Below, one piece after another: positions 1 through 6,394 of a DNA stretch of 34,877 nt. Positions within the stretch are counted from its first letter, which is position 1. Each line of letters begins with the position of its first letter. This DNA is from Anaerolineales bacterium (GTDB lineage: Bacteria; Chloroflexota; Anaerolineae; Anaerolineales; Villigracilaceae). The stretch is taken from assembly GCA_030834895.1 (NCBI GenBank), contig JAUQXA010000052.1, positions 1 through 34,877 of the forward strand. Direction: 5' to 3'. A program made the position numbers and the translations under genes. The notes beneath the pieces are model-generated. The model did no database searches, had not been told where the DNA came from, and saw nothing but the letters and a program-made list of their open reading frames with translations.

Positions 1-95
1 TCTTGCGCTGGTCGTCCACGAGTTGTTTTTGCCTGCGGGAGCAAGGGTTCTATCCGCTCCCATTGTTCATTGGTTAGGTCGCCACGGTTTCCCAT
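1..95 (-). CDS. IS5-like transposase, N-terminal fragment cut by the window edge
   Basis: Reading the minus strand from an ATG at 95 gives 31 codons before the edge: MGNRGDLTNEQWERIEPLLP, then a stretch ending TTRGRPAQ. The pattern LT-x-EQWE-x-I-x-PLLP followed by GRP is the usual beginning of IS5-family transposases (established family knowledge, recalled rather than searched). The DDE catalytic core would lie beyond the window. The IS end probably falls between about 96 and 140, just past the stop of the acetyltransferase gene at 147. Only one end is visible, so neither target duplication nor inverted repeat can be verified. Confidence 0.75.
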   Translation of the reverse strand, partial: MGNRGDLTNEQWERIEPLLPQAKTTRGRPAQ

Positions 96-146
96 AGCGA
101 CCAATTTAACCACCTTTTTGTATTTTGCATACAGACCCTAAGAAAT

Positions 147-1178
147 TTACTTGCGTGTCACCTTGACTCGCATTACATATTGATTGGTCGCGCCGAAGCG
201 ATACTTGTATTCCTCGTCGCCGCGCATGAAGTCGAATTCGCTGCGGTTGTTTTCACAAGCCCATTGCAGCGTGTAAGCCAGCAAGACCCAACCTGGGGAG
301 AGGTCCATAAAATCGCGGTTGACACCGGCGTTGTAGCCCCACAATTTATTGTCGTAATCGAAGTTGAGACATGCCGCGATGCGCTTTCCGTCCGCTTCGA
401 GGAAGGCGAGCCACAGCCAGCCATTTTCATGCGCCGCGCGGATGACTGCCCGCATCTGTTCGCGCATGGCGTCTCGCAAAAATTCCGCCTTGCCTTCGTC
501 ATGTTCCATCAACGAGAGAAAAGCTTCGGTTTCGGCTTGTACGTCTTTCATGTCGGAAATAAACCAGCGGACTCCGCGTCCGCTCTCCTCGGCGCGGCGC
601 ACCTTGCGGCGGATTTCGTGGCGCTGCTTCTTGTCCACCCGCGAAAGGTATTCGTCGAAACTGCCGTTCAGCATGATGCGCGGCGTGGGACGATACATCT
701 CTTCGAGGTGAGTCCAGCCGCGTTGAACAGATTCAGCTTTGAGCGCGGCGAGGGTGGGAGAGGAATCGGGGAGGTTATACCAATCGAGTCCCGACCAATT
801 GTCGGGTTCGCCCAGAGCCGTGTCGAAGGGCGAGGAAACAAGAAAATCCAACAATCCAGAAACGAATCGCGCATGGTCATTCTTCCGCACGATCAAATCC
901 AGATAATCCGAGATTTCTATACTGCCAACCAGCATCAGCGCGGATTGTCTGTCATAGCCCGCAAGAAAGAGCGGTGCAATGCCAATGAGTTTTTCATCCT
1001 CGCGGGCAGTGACCAGCACCAGTTGAGCCTCGCTCCACTCGCCGCCGCCGCGATGTTTCCACCATACGGTCTGATATTCGTAGCGCGAAAAGGGGGTATT
1101 GGCTATCGAATTCGATACCAGATCATTCCACTCCTGCGAATCGATCTCTGTGAAGTTTTTGTGAAGTGTGTATTTCAT
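147..1178 (-). CDS. GNAT-family N-acetyltransferase, CelD/BcsL type
   Basis: The 343-residue protein resembles the Acetyltransf_6 (CelD/BcsL, FemAB-like) branch of GNAT enzymes. It has an N-terminal half with a TPFSRYEYQTVWWKH segment. A basic helix (KKQRHEIRRKVRRAEE, about residues 183-198) follows. The C-terminal GNAT fold includes AACLNFDYDNKLWGYNAG and ends in FDFMRGDEEYKYRFG. Members transfer acyl or aminoacyl groups and often modify envelope polysaccharides. The substrate cannot be told here. No signal peptide or membrane helix is visible, so it should be cytoplasmic. It is a single gene, divergent from the operon at 1376, and an IS5-like element lies directly behind its stop. On the minus strand TATACT- and TAAAAT-like boxes lie 9-20 bases before the ATG, so its leader would be very short. 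Confidence 0.8.
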   Translation of the reverse strand: MKYTLHKNFTEIDSQEWNDLVSNSIANTPFSRYEYQTVWWKHRGGGEWSEAQLVLVTAREDEKLIGIAPLFLAGYDRQSALMLVGSIEISDYLDLIVRKNDHARFVSGLLDFLVSSPFDTALGEPDNWSGLDWYNLPDSSPTLAALKAESVQRGWTHLEEMYRPTPRIMLNGSFDEYLSRVDKKQRHEIRRKVRRAEESGRGVRWFISDMKDVQAETEAFLSLMEHDEGKAEFLRDAMREQMRAVIRAAHENGWLWLAFLEADGKRIAACLNFDYDNKLWGYNAGVNRDFMDLSPGWVLLAYTLQWACENNRSEFDFMRGDEEYKYRFGATNQYVMRVKVTRK

Positions 1179-1227
1179 GGCGAAAGAATTTTACCAGTAT
1201 AATGTTACAGGTAGACCTGAATAGATT

Positions 1228-1300
1228 TCACCACGGAGCACACTGAGATCACAAAGAAAACCTCAAAAAATCTCTGTGGACTCCGTGCTCTCCGTGGTGA
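1228..1300. repeat. Dispersed-type inverted repeat (CCACGGAG family)
   Basis: Arms at about 1228-1256 and 1272-1300 are imperfect inverted copies: TTCACCACGGAGCACACTGA against a right arm ending GCTCTCCGTGGTGA. The loop is about 15 bases. It sits in the 197-base divergent gap between the acetyltransferase (-) and the gene at 1376 (+). From memory, CACCACGGAG/CTCCGTGGTG repeats are common dispersed elements in environmental genomes. The sequence shows only the palindrome. It could fold in RNA, but there is no T-run to make it a terminator. Confidence 0.7.
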
Positions 1301-1375
1301 GCGGCTCTCCGAATTGATTCTTTAGCCACTCCCTAAGCCCATCAGGTCTGATATGCGCGCAAGGCTTTTTCTTAC

Positions 1376-3778
1376 ATGACCCTTGATCTAACTCTTTCAC
1401 CCATTTATCGCATCGGCGGACAGGAAATTAACAGCCTGCCCGGACTGATTGCTCTTTCCCCGCCGCAAACCGCAGCTCGCGGCCGCGAACGAGACCGCCT
1501 GATCGCCTATCTTTTGCTCACAGGCAATTCCACGTTTTCCACCAGTGAATACATGCAGGTTGTGGTGGATGCGGCGAACGCATTTTATAAAACGCCGGGC
1601 GCGTTGACCACCGCCCTGAAAGCCGCCGCGGAAAAGGCAAACGCCATCCTGCTCGAACGCAACATGACCACAAGCAAGAACGGTCAATTTGCAGTTGGTT
1701 GGCTAACACTGGCGGCTGTGCGCGAATCGCAGTGCACCCTTGCTTTGAGCGGACCAATGCACGTTTACTGGTTCGGTCATCACGAGATGCGCCACATCCA
1801 TGAGCCGGCTGTTTCCGGCAAAGGGCTTGGCACAAACCAAACCACGAACATCCATTATTCACAAACCTCGCTCAACGCGGGTGACCGTCTGCTCTTTTTT
1901 GGACGCGCTCCCGACCCCTGGAAGGATGTCCTCGACGATTCCACTCCCGGCTCACTGGATGCGATGCGCCGCCGACTGGTCTCTCTTTCCAATGCGGATT
2001 TGAATGCCGTGTTGATGCAAGCGACGGAAGGAACCGGTGCTTTGAATTTATTGGGGATGACCAAACCCGGGATTGAAAAAAAAGAGGAACCTGCCGCTTC
2101 GTCTCCGCCCCCGCAGTTGACTCAGTCTCCCGAGGCAGAATCCAAACCCGAGGTTGAGTCACTGTCCGCGCATGTTGTCCAGCCTTCGGCGTATGCCATC
2201 CCGCCGCAAGTGGAGGAGCAAACTCCGCAACCGAATCCGCTGGTAAGTTTGCCAAAAAGCACCGCCCCACGTGACTTCCCGGCATCCATTCCGAGATTGC
2301 AGCCAGGCCAGACCCAGCCCTCGCCCGTTGAACCTGCTCCACCCGTGACGGAAGCGGTGGAGGAAACGTCCGCGCCTGAAACAATTGTCGAGCCGGTCCG
2401 GGAACAGCGCCCACGCCCGAGGCGCCGTGAATATCCTGAATGGACGCGCCAGATGGCAAAGGTCCTCGCCAGTGGGATTCAACTCACGCGGCGTATGAAG
2501 GACGGCATTGGTGCAAGGCTGAAAATCTTCCTGCCGCGACTGCTGCCTGAATCGGAAACCGGGCAATCCTTTACGCCGTCCAACTTCACCATGGCAAGCA
2601 TCGCCATTATCATCCCTTTGATCGTGGTGGTTATCACGTTTGTGATGTGGTCGAAGTACGGGCAGAGTCAGCAGTACGCTTCCTACCTTGCACTGGCACA
2701 GCAGAGACAGGCAGAAGCCCTCACCTTGAGCAATCCCATCGAACAGCGGCAGGCATGGGAAAATGTCCTGTCGATCGTGAAGAGCGCCGAACAACATGGC
2801 AGGACTGAAGAAACCAAGGCGATCCGCGACGAGGCGAACGCCAAACTCGATGAACTGTTCGGCATCACGCGGATGCAGTTCAATCCCGCTTTCAGCAGCA
2901 GCCTCGGCATCGAGATCAGCCGCATGGCAGTCAGCGAAACGGATTTGTTCCTGCTCGACGCGGTCAACGGCGAAGTGCTCCGCGCGCAGCCGTCAACCAA
3001 CGGGCGGGGATTTCAGATCGATGACACATTCATCTGCAAGCCGGGTGTGTATGGCAACTACACTGTCGGGCATTTGGTGGACATCCTAACCCTGCCGGTC
3101 TTGAACTCGATCAATGCCACCCTGCTTGGCATCGATGCGATGGGCAATCTTTTGTATTGCGCTCCGGGACAGGTGGCAATGGCAATTCCCCTGCCGCCGC
3201 CCGATACAAACTGGAATCACGTGACCGCTTTCACATTGAGCAACGGCAACCTCTATGTGCTGGACGCGCTCGCCCGTGCGGTGTGGGTATACAACGGAAA
3301 GGATGGCACATTTAATGACCGTCCGTACTTTTTCTTTGGCGGGCAAACCCCTGAAAAGCAGGATGCGATCGACCTGATCGTCTCCGGGGATGACCTGTAC
3401 ATGCTTCACGGCGACGGTCACCTCTCCTCCTGTTCCTACAGCCGTATCGAGACCAAGCCCACCCGCTGCCAGGATCCCACCCCGCTGGTCAATCCCTTCC
3501 CGGCATACCAGGACGAGGACTTGTTTGCCAGCGCGCATTTTACACAAATGCTTTTCACCGCATTACCCGACCAGTCCATCCTCCTGTTGGATGCGGATGC
3601 GCAGAGCGTCATGCGCTTTGCGCCGCGTGCGCTGGAATTGCAAAACCAGTTCCGCCCAACGTTGGGCGATACGAATCCGGTCCCCGCAGGAACCGTTGGG
3701 GCGATGGCCGTCAGCCCAAGCCATGCGTTGTATCTGGCAGTCGGCGGACAGGTCTATTTTGCGACGAACATGCCGTAA
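1376..3778 (+). CDS. Membrane protein with degenerate PP2C-like domain and C-terminal propeller-like region
   Basis: 800 residues. Residues about 20-230 follow the layout of PP2C phosphatases: RGRERDRLIAYLLL, helices with ALKAAAEKANAILLERN, a GQFAVGWLTLAAV strand, ALSGPMHVYWF, and GDRLLFFG. The Asp-Gly metal-binding motifs of active PP2C are missing, so it is probably a pseudophosphatase (inference). Residues about 235-355 are a Pro/Glu-rich linker. Residues 407-427 form one transmembrane helix (ASIAIIIPLIVVVITFVMW). A helical stretch about 430-490 follows, then roughly 300 residues of short repeated strand blocks such as LFLLDAVNGEVLRA and LYVLDALARAVWVYNG, which suggest a beta-propeller. 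The N-terminal domain should be cytoplasmic and the propeller outside. AAGG at 1361 is a weak ribosome site. The stop is 12 bases before the next gene, so the two form an operon. Confidence 0.7.
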   Translation: MTLDLTLSPIYRIGGQEINSLPGLIALSPPQTAARGRERDRLIAYLLLTGNSTFSTSEYMQVVVDAANAFYKTPGALTTALKAAAEKANAILLERNMTTSKNGQFAVGWLTLAAVRESQCTLALSGPMHVYWFGHHEMRHIHEPAVSGKGLGTNQTTNIHYSQTSLNAGDRLLFFGRAPDPWKDVLDDSTPGSLDAMRRRLVSLSNADLNAVLMQATEGTGALNLLGMTKPGIEKKEEPAASSPPPQLTQSPEAESKPEVESLSAHVVQPSAYAIPPQVEEQTPQPNPLVSLPKSTAPRDFPASIPRLQPGQTQPSPVEPAPPVTEAVEETSAPETIVEPVREQRPRPRRREYPEWTRQMAKVLASGIQLTRRMKDGIGARLKIFLPRLLPESETGQSFTPSNFTMASIAIIIPLIVVVITFVMWSKYGQSQQYASYLALAQQRQAEALTLSNPIEQRQAWENVLSIVKSAEQHGRTEETKAIRDEANAKLDELFGITRMQFNPAFSSSLGIEISRMAVSETDLFLLDAVNGEVLRAQPSTNGRGFQIDDTFICKPGVYGNYTVGHLVDILTLPVLNSINATLLGIDAMGNLLYCAPGQVAMAIPLPPPDTNWNHVTAFTLSNGNLYVLDALARAVWVYNGKDGTFNDRPYFFFGGQTPEKQDAIDLIVSGDDLYMLHGDGHLSSCSYSRIETKPTRCQDPTPLVNPFPAYQDEDLFASAHFTQMLFTALPDQSILLLDADAQSVMRFAPRALELQNQFRPTLGDTNPVPAGTVGAMAVSPSHALYLAVGGQVYFATNMP

Positions 3779-3790
3779 TCAGGAGAAGCC

Positions 3791-4774
3791 ATGTCAAACT
3801 TTTTCAGTTTCCTCGCCAGCCTCTTCAGACCCGCAAAATATCCCACAGATAGCGATACCGAACCCGCGCAGGTCATGCAGAGCAAAGTGCTGTTGATTGT
3901 GTACGACCCCGTCATGGACAAATCCACGGGAAAAACGCTTTCCCAAACGATGAAATGGTATAACCCCACGGACCTGGTCATTGCATTTGTGGGAGACCTG
4001 CTGCAGGTCAGCAATGGCATGGCGCGTTATCAGATCGCCCAACGTGTGGATGTGGACGAATTCCCTGTCAAGAAGGACGGTTTTCGCTACACCCCGCAGA
4101 CTTATCTTGACATAATGAAGAATGGAGCCACGCCGCATACGCCTTCCGAAGTCGATTATTATGCCATCCTGAACAAGCATAATGTCTTGCAGCGCGTGGC
4201 AAGGAATGAAGTTGACGAAGTCTGGATCTTTGCCTTTCCCCATGCCGGGTTTTACGAGTCCACCATGGGCGGGCCGGGCGCGTTCTGGTGCAACGGTCCG
4301 ACGTTGAAAAGCACCGAAGCCAGCAAACGCCGTTTTGTGGTGATGGGCTTTTCATTCGAGCGGTACGTTGGCGAAATGCTGGAAGCGTACGGTCATCGCG
4401 CCGAATCCATCATGGACAAGACCTTCAGCAAAGTAAGCGGCGATGCGAATTTGTGGAAGCGTTTCATCCGCTACGAAAAGACCGCGCCGGGCAAATCCGC
4501 CTGCGGCAATATTCACTTCGCGCCAAACAGCCAGGTGGATTATGACTGGAGCAATCCCACGCCGGTCGTCAGCGAGTGCTACGACTGGCTGTTGAATTTC
4601 CCCAATTTCGAAGGCGATAAAAGAATTGTCGCCGCCTCGGAGTGGGGCGGCGGGGATATCCGCGAGCATCATAAATGGTGGTTTAATCACTTCCCACGCG
4701 TGGCGGGACGAAAAAATGGTGTCCATAACAACTGGTGGCAGTACGTGGTCAACCCGCAGCGGGTGATTGTGTAA
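3791..4774 (+). CDS. Conserved-looking protein of unknown function
   Basis: I do not recognise a named family in this 327-residue protein. It starts at an ATG preceded by AGGAG (3781-3785) and follows the membrane protein by 12 bases, so the two are probably co-transcribed. No signal peptide or clear membrane helix is seen, although the first 12 residues (MSNFFSFLASLF) are hydrophobic. Visible features are a strand-rich start (KVLLIVYDPVMD), a central segment with WIFAFPHAGFYE, and a Trp/His-rich C-terminal part with SEWGGGDIREHHKWWFNHFP and NNWWQYVVNP. The clustered His, Asp, Glu and Trp residues would suit a metal or carbohydrate site, but that is only inference. The real reading frame is supported by length, ribosome site and operon position. 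Confidence 0.65.
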   Translation: MSNFFSFLASLFRPAKYPTDSDTEPAQVMQSKVLLIVYDPVMDKSTGKTLSQTMKWYNPTDLVIAFVGDLLQVSNGMARYQIAQRVDVDEFPVKKDGFRYTPQTYLDIMKNGATPHTPSEVDYYAILNKHNVLQRVARNEVDEVWIFAFPHAGFYESTMGGPGAFWCNGPTLKSTEASKRRFVVMGFSFERYVGEMLEAYGHRAESIMDKTFSKVSGDANLWKRFIRYEKTAPGKSACGNIHFAPNSQVDYDWSNPTPVVSECYDWLLNFPNFEGDKRIVAASEWGGGDIREHHKWWFNHFPRVAGRKNGVHNNWWQYVVNPQRVIV

Positions 4775-4783
4775 AGTTATTCC

Positions 4784-4838
4784 GTGCTGAGCACAGTCGA
4801 AGCACACTTGCAGAAAGCCCTTCGACTACACTCAGGGC
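4784..4838. repeat. Dispersed-type inverted repeat (CCCTTCGACTACACTCAGG family)
   Basis: The arms are 4784-4805 (GTGCTGAGCACAGTCGAAGC, then AC) and 4817-4838 (GCCCTTCGACTACACTCAGG, then GC), which are imperfect reverse complements. They lie in the short gap between the convergent genes ending at 4774 (+) and 4841 (-). The right arm matches the tract inside polX at 23974-23997 (CCCTTCGATACGCTCAGG), so the same element occurs both between and within genes. There is no T-run, so it is not a standard terminator, although it could slow polymerase from both sides. Confidence 0.75.
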
Positions 4839-4840
4839 AA

Positions 4841-5557
4841 TCAAGCACAAACCCAAATTTGATACAACCCCAGTCTGCCATTTTCCCCATCTGACAGGAA
4901 GGAGTCGCTGATGCGCATCCCAACCTGACTGACCAGCCCAGACAGTTCCTCCGCTGAAAACTGGTGCGCGTACCGCAAACCTTCTCCCCCCCTGCGCCAG
5001 TCCAAAAGATAATCTCCTTCATCCACATCGCTTTCGTCAAGCCCGACCCTGCTCCACGGCTGGATGCGTGATCTGAGTTTCGCGCTGTTCAAAAACTGCC
5101 AGTTTGACAAAACAAATCTTCCATTGTTCCTCAACAACTTGCGGACGGTTCGCAAAATATTCAGCCGTATTTCGGTGGAGGGGATGTGATGAAGTGTTGC
5201 AAAGCAAGTAATCAGTGACCAGCCGCCCTCCACTAATAACTGATCGCTGTTTACTGACAACTGCGACAGATCAACTTCACGGAACTCCACTCCGGGACTG
5301 GACTCAGCCTCTCGCAGCAGGGGCAGGCTAAAGTCCACGCCGAGAAGGGAAGCCTTGTGACCACGCTGAATCAACTCGCGTAGAAAGTTCCCGTTGCCGC
5401 ATCCCAAATCCAAAACAGATTCATCCTCCCGAATCGAATCCAGAATCTTTTTTACACCGGGTTGCAAGCGCTGACGTGTGGCTGAAAATTGACCGCCAAA
5501 GCGGACGTAGAACTCGCGGTTAATTGCAAGCAATCTATCGGCCATCGCGGAATTCAT
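4841..5557 (-). CDS. Class I SAM-dependent methyltransferase
   Basis: From the ATG at 5557 the protein has 238 residues. The reading frame stays open upstream to 5653, but that would run through the cysH start and the promoter, so 5557 (or 5545, MADRLL) is preferred. The SAM-binding motif is VLDLGCGNGNFLREL, followed by LLGVDFSLPLL with the acidic end of strand 2, then FREVDLSQ, then the motif-IV region SLITCFATLHHIPS. These are standard Rossmann methyltransferase features of the Methyltransf_11/25 type. The substrate is unknown; the GR-x-GLYQIWVCA tail resembles Trm9/ALKBH8-like tRNA methyltransferases, as do the LR-x-RIQPW and VDEGDYLLDWR segments (inference). The segment QLSVNSDQLLVEGG is coded by a repeat-like tract at 5232-5263. 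It is divergent from cysH and probably leaderless. Confidence 0.8.
   Translation of the reverse strand: MNSAMADRLLAINREFYVRFGGQFSATRQRLQPGVKKILDSIREDESVLDLGCGNGNFLRELIQRGHKASLLGVDFSLPLLREAESSPGVEFREVDLSQLSVNSDQLLVEGGWSLITCFATLHHIPSTEIRLNILRTVRKLLRNNGRFVLSNWQFLNSAKLRSRIQPWSRVGLDESDVDEGDYLLDWRRGGEGLRYAHQFSAEELSGLVSQVGMRISDSFLSDGENGRLGLYQIWVCA
5232..5263. repeat. In-frame dispersed-type repeat inside the methyltransferase
   Basis: The plus strand reads ACTAATAACTGATCGCTGTT followed by TACTGACAACTG, a run of AACTGAT/TACTGA-type units. On the coding strand it gives LSVNSDQLLV. From memory, runs of (A)CAGT(T)ATCAGT are common dispersed repeats in environmental bacteria and typically read as SVISYQLSV in proteins. 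It falls in the loop between the FREVDLSQ strand and the ITCFATLHHI strand, where the family varies in length. Confidence 0.6.
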
Positions 5558-5563
5558 AACGCC

Positions 5564-5579
5564 ATTATAACGGTATAAT
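5564..5579. promoter_or_regulatory. Mirror-image divergent -10 boxes for cysH and the methyltransferase
   Basis: The 16-base sequence ATTATAACGGTATAAT holds a perfect TATAAT on each strand: 5574-5579 on plus, 5569-5564 on minus. In both directions exactly six bases separate the box from the ATG (5586 plus, 5557 minus). A start about 7 bases past a -10 box would put the first RNA base at the start codon, so both messages are probably leaderless. No Shine-Dalgarno sequence precedes either ATG, and no good -35 box is visible. Confidence 0.65.
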
Positions 5580-5585
5580 TCCGGC

Positions 5586-6338
5586 ATGTTATCGGCACAA
5601 AAGATCGAAAAGTTTTCACAGGAATTTGAGACATGGACCCCACAGCAGATCATCGCATGGGCGGCGGATAGGTTTTCACCCTATATCGCAATGAGTTCGT
5701 CGTTTCAAACACAGTCCATGCCGTTGCTGCACATGGCGACGCGCATCATTCCCGATTTGCCCATTTTATTTATTGACACAGGCTATCATTTTTGGGACAC
5801 GTTGATGTTCCGTGAGAGAATCGCTCATGAGTGGAACTTGAACATCGTTGACCTGCGCCGCGCCGCGCATTGGGATTCGTTCGTGCGTCAGTATGCGCGC
5901 ACCTTGCCGCTGGAAGACCCAAACCTGTGCTGCTATTTGCACAAAGTGCAGCCCATGCAGCAGGCCTTGAAGGGATACAAGGCCTGGATCAGTGGAATTC
6001 GCCGCGATCAGACCGCGATCCGCGCGAAGGCACATTTCCTGGAGTTGCAGGAAAACGGTTTGCTCAAGATCAATCCGCTCTTGAATTGGAAAAAGGAAGA
6101 TGTGAAACGCTATATCGAGGAGCATAACCTGCCGCAGCACCCGCTTTATGAAAAAGGCTATCGCAGTGTGGGATGCGCTCCCTGCACCATTGCCATCGGC
6201 GTGAATGACGATGAGCGCTCAGGCCGCTGGGCCGGGCGTGGCAAGGTGGAGTGCGGACTGCACACCAGCATGTTCAACACAAAAGATATTTCGGAATCGC
6301 AAAGCGAATTTCGGCTGGATATTACGAAGTCGACATAA
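5586..6338 (+). CDS. cysH: APS/PAPS reductase (adenylylsulfate reductase type, 4Fe-4S)
   Basis: This 250-residue enzyme reduces activated sulfate (APS or PAPS) to sulfite in the assimilatory pathway. The nucleotide-binding loop region is SSSFQTQSMPLLHM (37-50), followed by LFIDTGYHFWDT (61-72). The Cys pairs Cys115-Cys116 and Cys197-x-x-Cys200 are the set that holds the 4Fe-4S cluster in APS reductases and plant-type enzymes and is absent from E. coli-type PAPS reductase. The catalytic Cys223 lies in the C-terminal ECGLH motif. SGIRRDQT (136-143) contacts the substrate. No other sulfate assimilation gene is nearby. Thioredoxin is the likely reductant (family knowledge). It has no ribosome site and starts six bases past a TATAAT box. 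Confidence 0.92.
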   Translation: MLSAQKIEKFSQEFETWTPQQIIAWAADRFSPYIAMSSSFQTQSMPLLHMATRIIPDLPILFIDTGYHFWDTLMFRERIAHEWNLNIVDLRRAAHWDSFVRQYARTLPLEDPNLCCYLHKVQPMQQALKGYKAWISGIRRDQTAIRAKAHFLELQENGLLKINPLLNWKKEDVKRYIEEHNLPQHPLYEKGYRSVGCAPCTIAIGVNDDERSGRWAGRGKVECGLHTSMFNTKDISESQSEFRLDITKST

Positions 6339-6394
6339 CCCGTGACAGCTAATCTGAATTCGCGAAGAACGTCTTATAGGTATTGACCATCCTC

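Noticed and set aside
131..145. GACCCTAAG at the left IS end also occurs in the ferritin terminator
   Set aside because: Nine shared bases in an otherwise unrelated context; chance is enough to explain it.
180..1202. A 340-codon plus-strand frame opposite the CelD-type acetyltransferase
   Set aside because: It is the antisense of a well-supported gene, has no domain signs and is rich in residues typical of reverse frames.
2159..2797. A 212-codon minus-strand frame inside the gene at 1376
   Set aside because: It covers the Pro-rich linker and membrane helix of the real gene in antisense and has no ribosome site.
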